DNA from: a candidate division GN15 bacterium
GTDB lineage: Bacteria; Zixibacteria; MSB-5A5; GN15; FEB-12
DNA: 8,087 nucleotides
Reading direction: 5' to 3'
Assembly: GCA_014729205.1 (NCBI GenBank)
Contig: WJKG01000308.1
Span: forward strand, 1-8,087
The notes beneath the pieces are model-generated. The model did no database searches, was not told the origin of the DNA, and was given only the letters and a program-made list of their open reading frames with translations. Made by a program: the position numbers and the translations under genes. Below, piece after piece: positions 6,084 through 8,087 of the stretch (position 1 is the first letter of the stretch; every line of letters begins with the position of its first letter).

Positions 6084-7070
6084 TCACTTGGCGGTGTGGT
6101 CCATAGTGATTACCACATTCCCTTTCTTGTGCCCGGTATCGACATATCGGTGAGCCTCGACGATGTTATCGAGTACGTATGTGCGGTCAATCACCGGTAC
6201 CAGATCGCCGGATTCCAGAAGACTGCGGATGAACTCCAGGTCCGTTGTCCTCTCGGGCGGTGGTCTCATGCCAGTAGCTGCTATCCGGGCCTTCTTGCTG
6301 CCAAAGACACCTGTCCAAAGGACTGTGGGGAGGACAGAAATCCTTATTGAAGCTTCGAGCAACACGCCATTCTTCGTCAACGACTTCTTGCAGCGAGAAA
6401 ATGACATCCTTCCCACGGTGTCAAATATGACATCATACGTCTTACCATTCTGCGTGAAATCTTCCTGAGTGTAATCGATTACGTTGTGAGCTCCCAACGA
6501 TCTCACTAAATCGACATTCACAGCGCTGCATATACCTGTGACTTCCGCTCCGAGATACCGAGCCAACTGCACCGCTGCCGACCCGACACTCCCTGATGCC
6601 CCAATGACCACCAACCGCTGCCCTTCCTTCAGCTGTCCTGTATCTCGCAGAAACGGCAGCGCCGTCAAGAACCCATCGCAGCTCCCGGCCGCCTCCTCAT
6701 AGCTTAGATTAGACGGCTTGATCGCGACTGTCGCCTTTTCCGGCGACAGGCAGATATATTCGGCGTTGGCGCCAACGCCCCCGGTGGTCGCGACTATGGC
6801 ATCGCCTTCCTTGAATCGTGTGACCTTGTGGCCTGCTGCCGCGATCTCACCTGCGAGTTCGTCACCCGGTGTACGGTGTTTGGGCCTGAACAGTCCGGTA
6901 TATCCTCTCGAGATAAGCGGCTTACCCCGCCGGAAGATACAGTCTGTCGCAGTCGTTGTGCTGGCGTGGACTTTTATGAGTACCTCGTCGCCTTTGGGAC
7001 TCGGCTTGTCGACTTCCTGTACCGACAGGACCTCCGGCGGTCCATACCGGGTGTAAATGACGGCTTTCAC
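6084..7070 (-). CDS. Zinc-independent MDR-family NAD(P)-dependent oxidoreductase (quinone oxidoreductase/zeta-crystallin type)
   Basis: 328 residues of the medium-chain dehydrogenase/reductase family, probably reducing an enone, quinone or related carbonyl with NAD(P)H in the cytoplasm. The GroES-like N-terminal domain runs to about 130, with the family start KAVIYTRYGPPEVL, the T-x-D segment (40-44) and PGDELAGEI (68-76). The Rossmann domain carries GASGSVG (157-163), then AVQLARYLGAEVTG, LGAHNVIDY and VIFDTVG. The cysteine-rich structural zinc loop and catalytic zinc ligands of classical alcohol dehydrogenases are absent, as in the quinone oxidoreductase branch. The start is GTG at 7070, with AGGAG 5 bases ahead. 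An ATG three bases further upstream is out of frame and too close to that site. First gene of an operon with the methyltransferase. Substrate not determinable. Confidence 0.92.
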   Translation of the reverse strand: MKAVIYTRYGPPEVLSVQEVDKPSPKGDEVLIKVHASTTTATDCIFRRGKPLISRGYTGLFRPKHRTPGDELAGEIAAAGHKVTRFKEGDAIVATTGGVGANAEYICLSPEKATVAIKPSNLSYEEAAGSCDGFLTALPFLRDTGQLKEGQRLVVIGASGSVGSAAVQLARYLGAEVTGICSAVNVDLVRSLGAHNVIDYTQEDFTQNGKTYDVIFDTVGRMSFSRCKKSLTKNGVLLEASIRISVLPTVLWTGVFGSKKARIAATGMRPPPERTTDLEFIRSLLESGDLVPVIDRTYVLDNIVEAHRYVDTGHKKGNVVITMDHTAK

Positions 7071-7082
7071 GCATTCTCCTTA

Positions 7083-7136
7083 CTATCGGGTTGTGGCTGA
7101 CACTAAGATGGACAAACATAATCTACGAGCCCGCAT
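7083..7136 (-). CDS. Possible 17-codon leader peptide ORF
   Basis: ATG to TAG encoding MRARRLCLSILVSATTR, with a strong AGGAGG (7148-7153) 11 bases ahead, ending 12 bases before the GTG of the oxidoreductase. A basic N-terminus followed by a hydrophobic stretch is readable. The placement suits a translated leader coupled to the downstream gene, but the spacing to the ribosome site is long and the ORF is short enough to be chance. No run of a single amino acid points to attenuation. Confidence 0.2.
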   Translation of the reverse strand: MRARRLCLSILVSATTR

Positions 7137-7176
7137 TCTTCGGGTTTCCTCCTGCCGGGGACACATGAGAGTGGTA

Positions 7177-8087
7177 TCACAAATCCGGCCTGAGGACGAT
7201 TCTGACAATCTCCCCGGGACTCCACAACCGCATGCGCGGTCCCCATGTCCCCGCCCCTCGGGTGACAAACGCGGTCATAGTACCAATCTCGTATCTACCG
7301 GCAATAAGTGGATTCGCCAGCCGGGCTAAGTAACTGAATGGCCATATTTGACCACCGTGAGTATGACCACTCAGCATTAGTTCGACACCTGCCGCTTCGG
7401 CCTCCTCAATCATGCGAGGCCGATGAGTGAGAAGTATCGTCGCCCCATCGGCCGGGATGGAATCGAGTACTCGTCGGATCCGATCAACAGCCTCCTCTCT
7501 CGATTCCCGGTAACCGCCATCATCGACTCCGCCAACTGCTAAACCGGGCAGCACCTGGCGCCATTCGTTGCGGAGTATTTCGATGTTAGCCTCTTCAAGA
7601 AACTGCACACTCACTTCCTGTCCACCGTGTAATTCGTGGTTCCCCGTCACCCCCAGGACGCCGAAAGGCGCACCGATTGAACGGAGGGCCTGTTGGATGG
7701 CCTCAGGATCATCCAGTGGATAATCCCCCTCGAAGATATCCCCCAGCAACAGGACAAGGTCTGGTTCCAGAGCATTGATTTGTTCCACCCGCGCTTGCAA
7801 CCAATCAGCATTGATGAACGCTCCGACGTGCGTGTCAGACATTGCCACTATCTTCAAGCCGTCGTGCTCAGGTGGAAGTCCCTCAAGCCTGACCTCAATC
7901 TCTGTTGTCTTTGGAGGACGCGACGCTTGCATAAACGCCAGACCGGCGAGCATAAGTCCCAGTACCAGCGCGGTCATGCGAATGGTCTGCAAGTGCGAAC
8001 GCCACACAAGGCCGAAAACAGTACCCAGATCAGCTACCAGGAAGACGAAGAACACCAGAAACAGAAGCCCGAGCCAGTTCATCACGA
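7177..8087 (-). CDS. Membrane-anchored metallophosphoesterase, YkuE/YaeI-like (5' end probably outside window)
   Basis: A calcineurin-like binuclear-metal phosphoesterase attached to the membrane. About 302 codons are visible, counted from a GTG at 8085. Two hydrophobic segments (about 5-27 and 37-53) precede the catalytic domain. Metal-binding motifs appear in order: SDTHVG (83-88), GDIFEGD (115-121), GNHE (148-151), LLTHRP and finally GHTHGGQ. Asp84, His86, Asp116, Asn149 and the later histidines supply the two-metal site. The usual GDIVD-like block is altered to GDIFEGD. Relatives usually have several N-terminal membrane helices, and the frame is still open at the window edge, so the true start is likely upstream; the GTG/ATG pair at 8085/8082 has no visible ribosome site. 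Relatives act on phosphodiester or pyrophosphate bonds, in some cases in envelope lipids; the substrate here is unknown. It ends 106 bases before the oxidoreductase gene and may or may not be cotranscribed with it. Confidence 0.9.
   Translation of the reverse strand, partial: VMNWLGLLFLVFFVFLVADLGTVFGLVWRSHLQTIRMTALVLGLMLAGLAFMQASRPPKTTEIEVRLEGLPPEHDGLKIVAMSDTHVGAFINADWLQARVEQINALEPDLVLLLGDIFEGDYPLDDPEAIQQALRSIGAPFGVLGVTGNHELHGGQEVSVQFLEEANIEILRNEWRQVLPGLAVGGVDDGGYRESREEAVDRIRRVLDSIPADGATILLTHRPRMIEEAEAAGVELMLSGHTHGGQIWPFSYLARLANPLIAGRYEIGTMTAFVTRGAGTWGPRMRLWSPGEIVRIVLRPDL

Noticed and set aside
7073..7075. ATG just upstream of the oxidoreductase GTG as its start
   Set aside because: It is out of frame with the oxidoreductase and only one base from the ribosome site; the GTG at 7070 is in frame and well spaced.
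1..8087. CRISPR arrays, tRNA, rRNA, insertion sequences, phage or anti-phage systems
   Set aside because: No spaced direct repeats, cloverleaf sequence, transposase motifs or terminal inverted repeats were found on reading both strands.

Overview
The window comes from a Gram-negative bacterial chromosome of roughly mid-50s % GC (estimated by eye). An ECF sigma factor coupled to a Ser/Thr kinase with TPR repeats, plus a lipoprotein with a Gly/Pro/Asp-rich linker after its lipidation Cys, is the gene style of Zixibacteria/FCB-type lineages, Planctomycetes or Acidobacteria. The sequence alone does not settle the phylum.

Region 1 (1-3700) is a signalling block. On the minus strand an ECF sigma factor (2245-2811) is followed 8 bases later by a membrane Ser/Thr kinase with six 42-residue TPRs (2236 down to base 1, running off the window). 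A lipoprotein (2966-3622) is transcribed divergently and ends at a strong intrinsic terminator. No anti-sigma factor gene is visible, and the sigma factor lacks the usual acidic region 2.2 motif. This fits kinase-controlled ECF systems of the ECF43 type, with phosphorylation replacing an anti-sigma factor; the lipoprotein may be a target.

Region 2 (3730-4697) is decayed. It holds a small minus-strand ORF that looks like the soluble half of a PH-like/DUF2244-like protein, then about 620 bases without an intact gene. Inside that gap, pieces resembling the two ends of a crotonase-family enoyl-CoA hydratase lie in the right order on the plus strand but are broken by frame changes and a stop. The gap ends in a good sigma70-type promoter whose -10 box sits in an inverted repeat.

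Region 3 (4698-5195) is a bacterioferritin with all six diiron ligands and the haem Met, driven by that promoter. Region 4 (5336-8087, minus strand) holds a membrane-anchored metallophosphoesterase (5' end outside the window), then, after 106 bases, a two-gene operon of a zinc-independent MDR oxidoreductase and a class I SAM methyltransferase. These three look like housekeeping or accessory metabolism with no obvious shared pathway.

I see no CRISPR array, tRNA, rRNA, transposase or phage gene. The most interesting items are the sigma-kinase pair, the operator-like dyad on the bacterioferritin promoter and the crotonase remnant.
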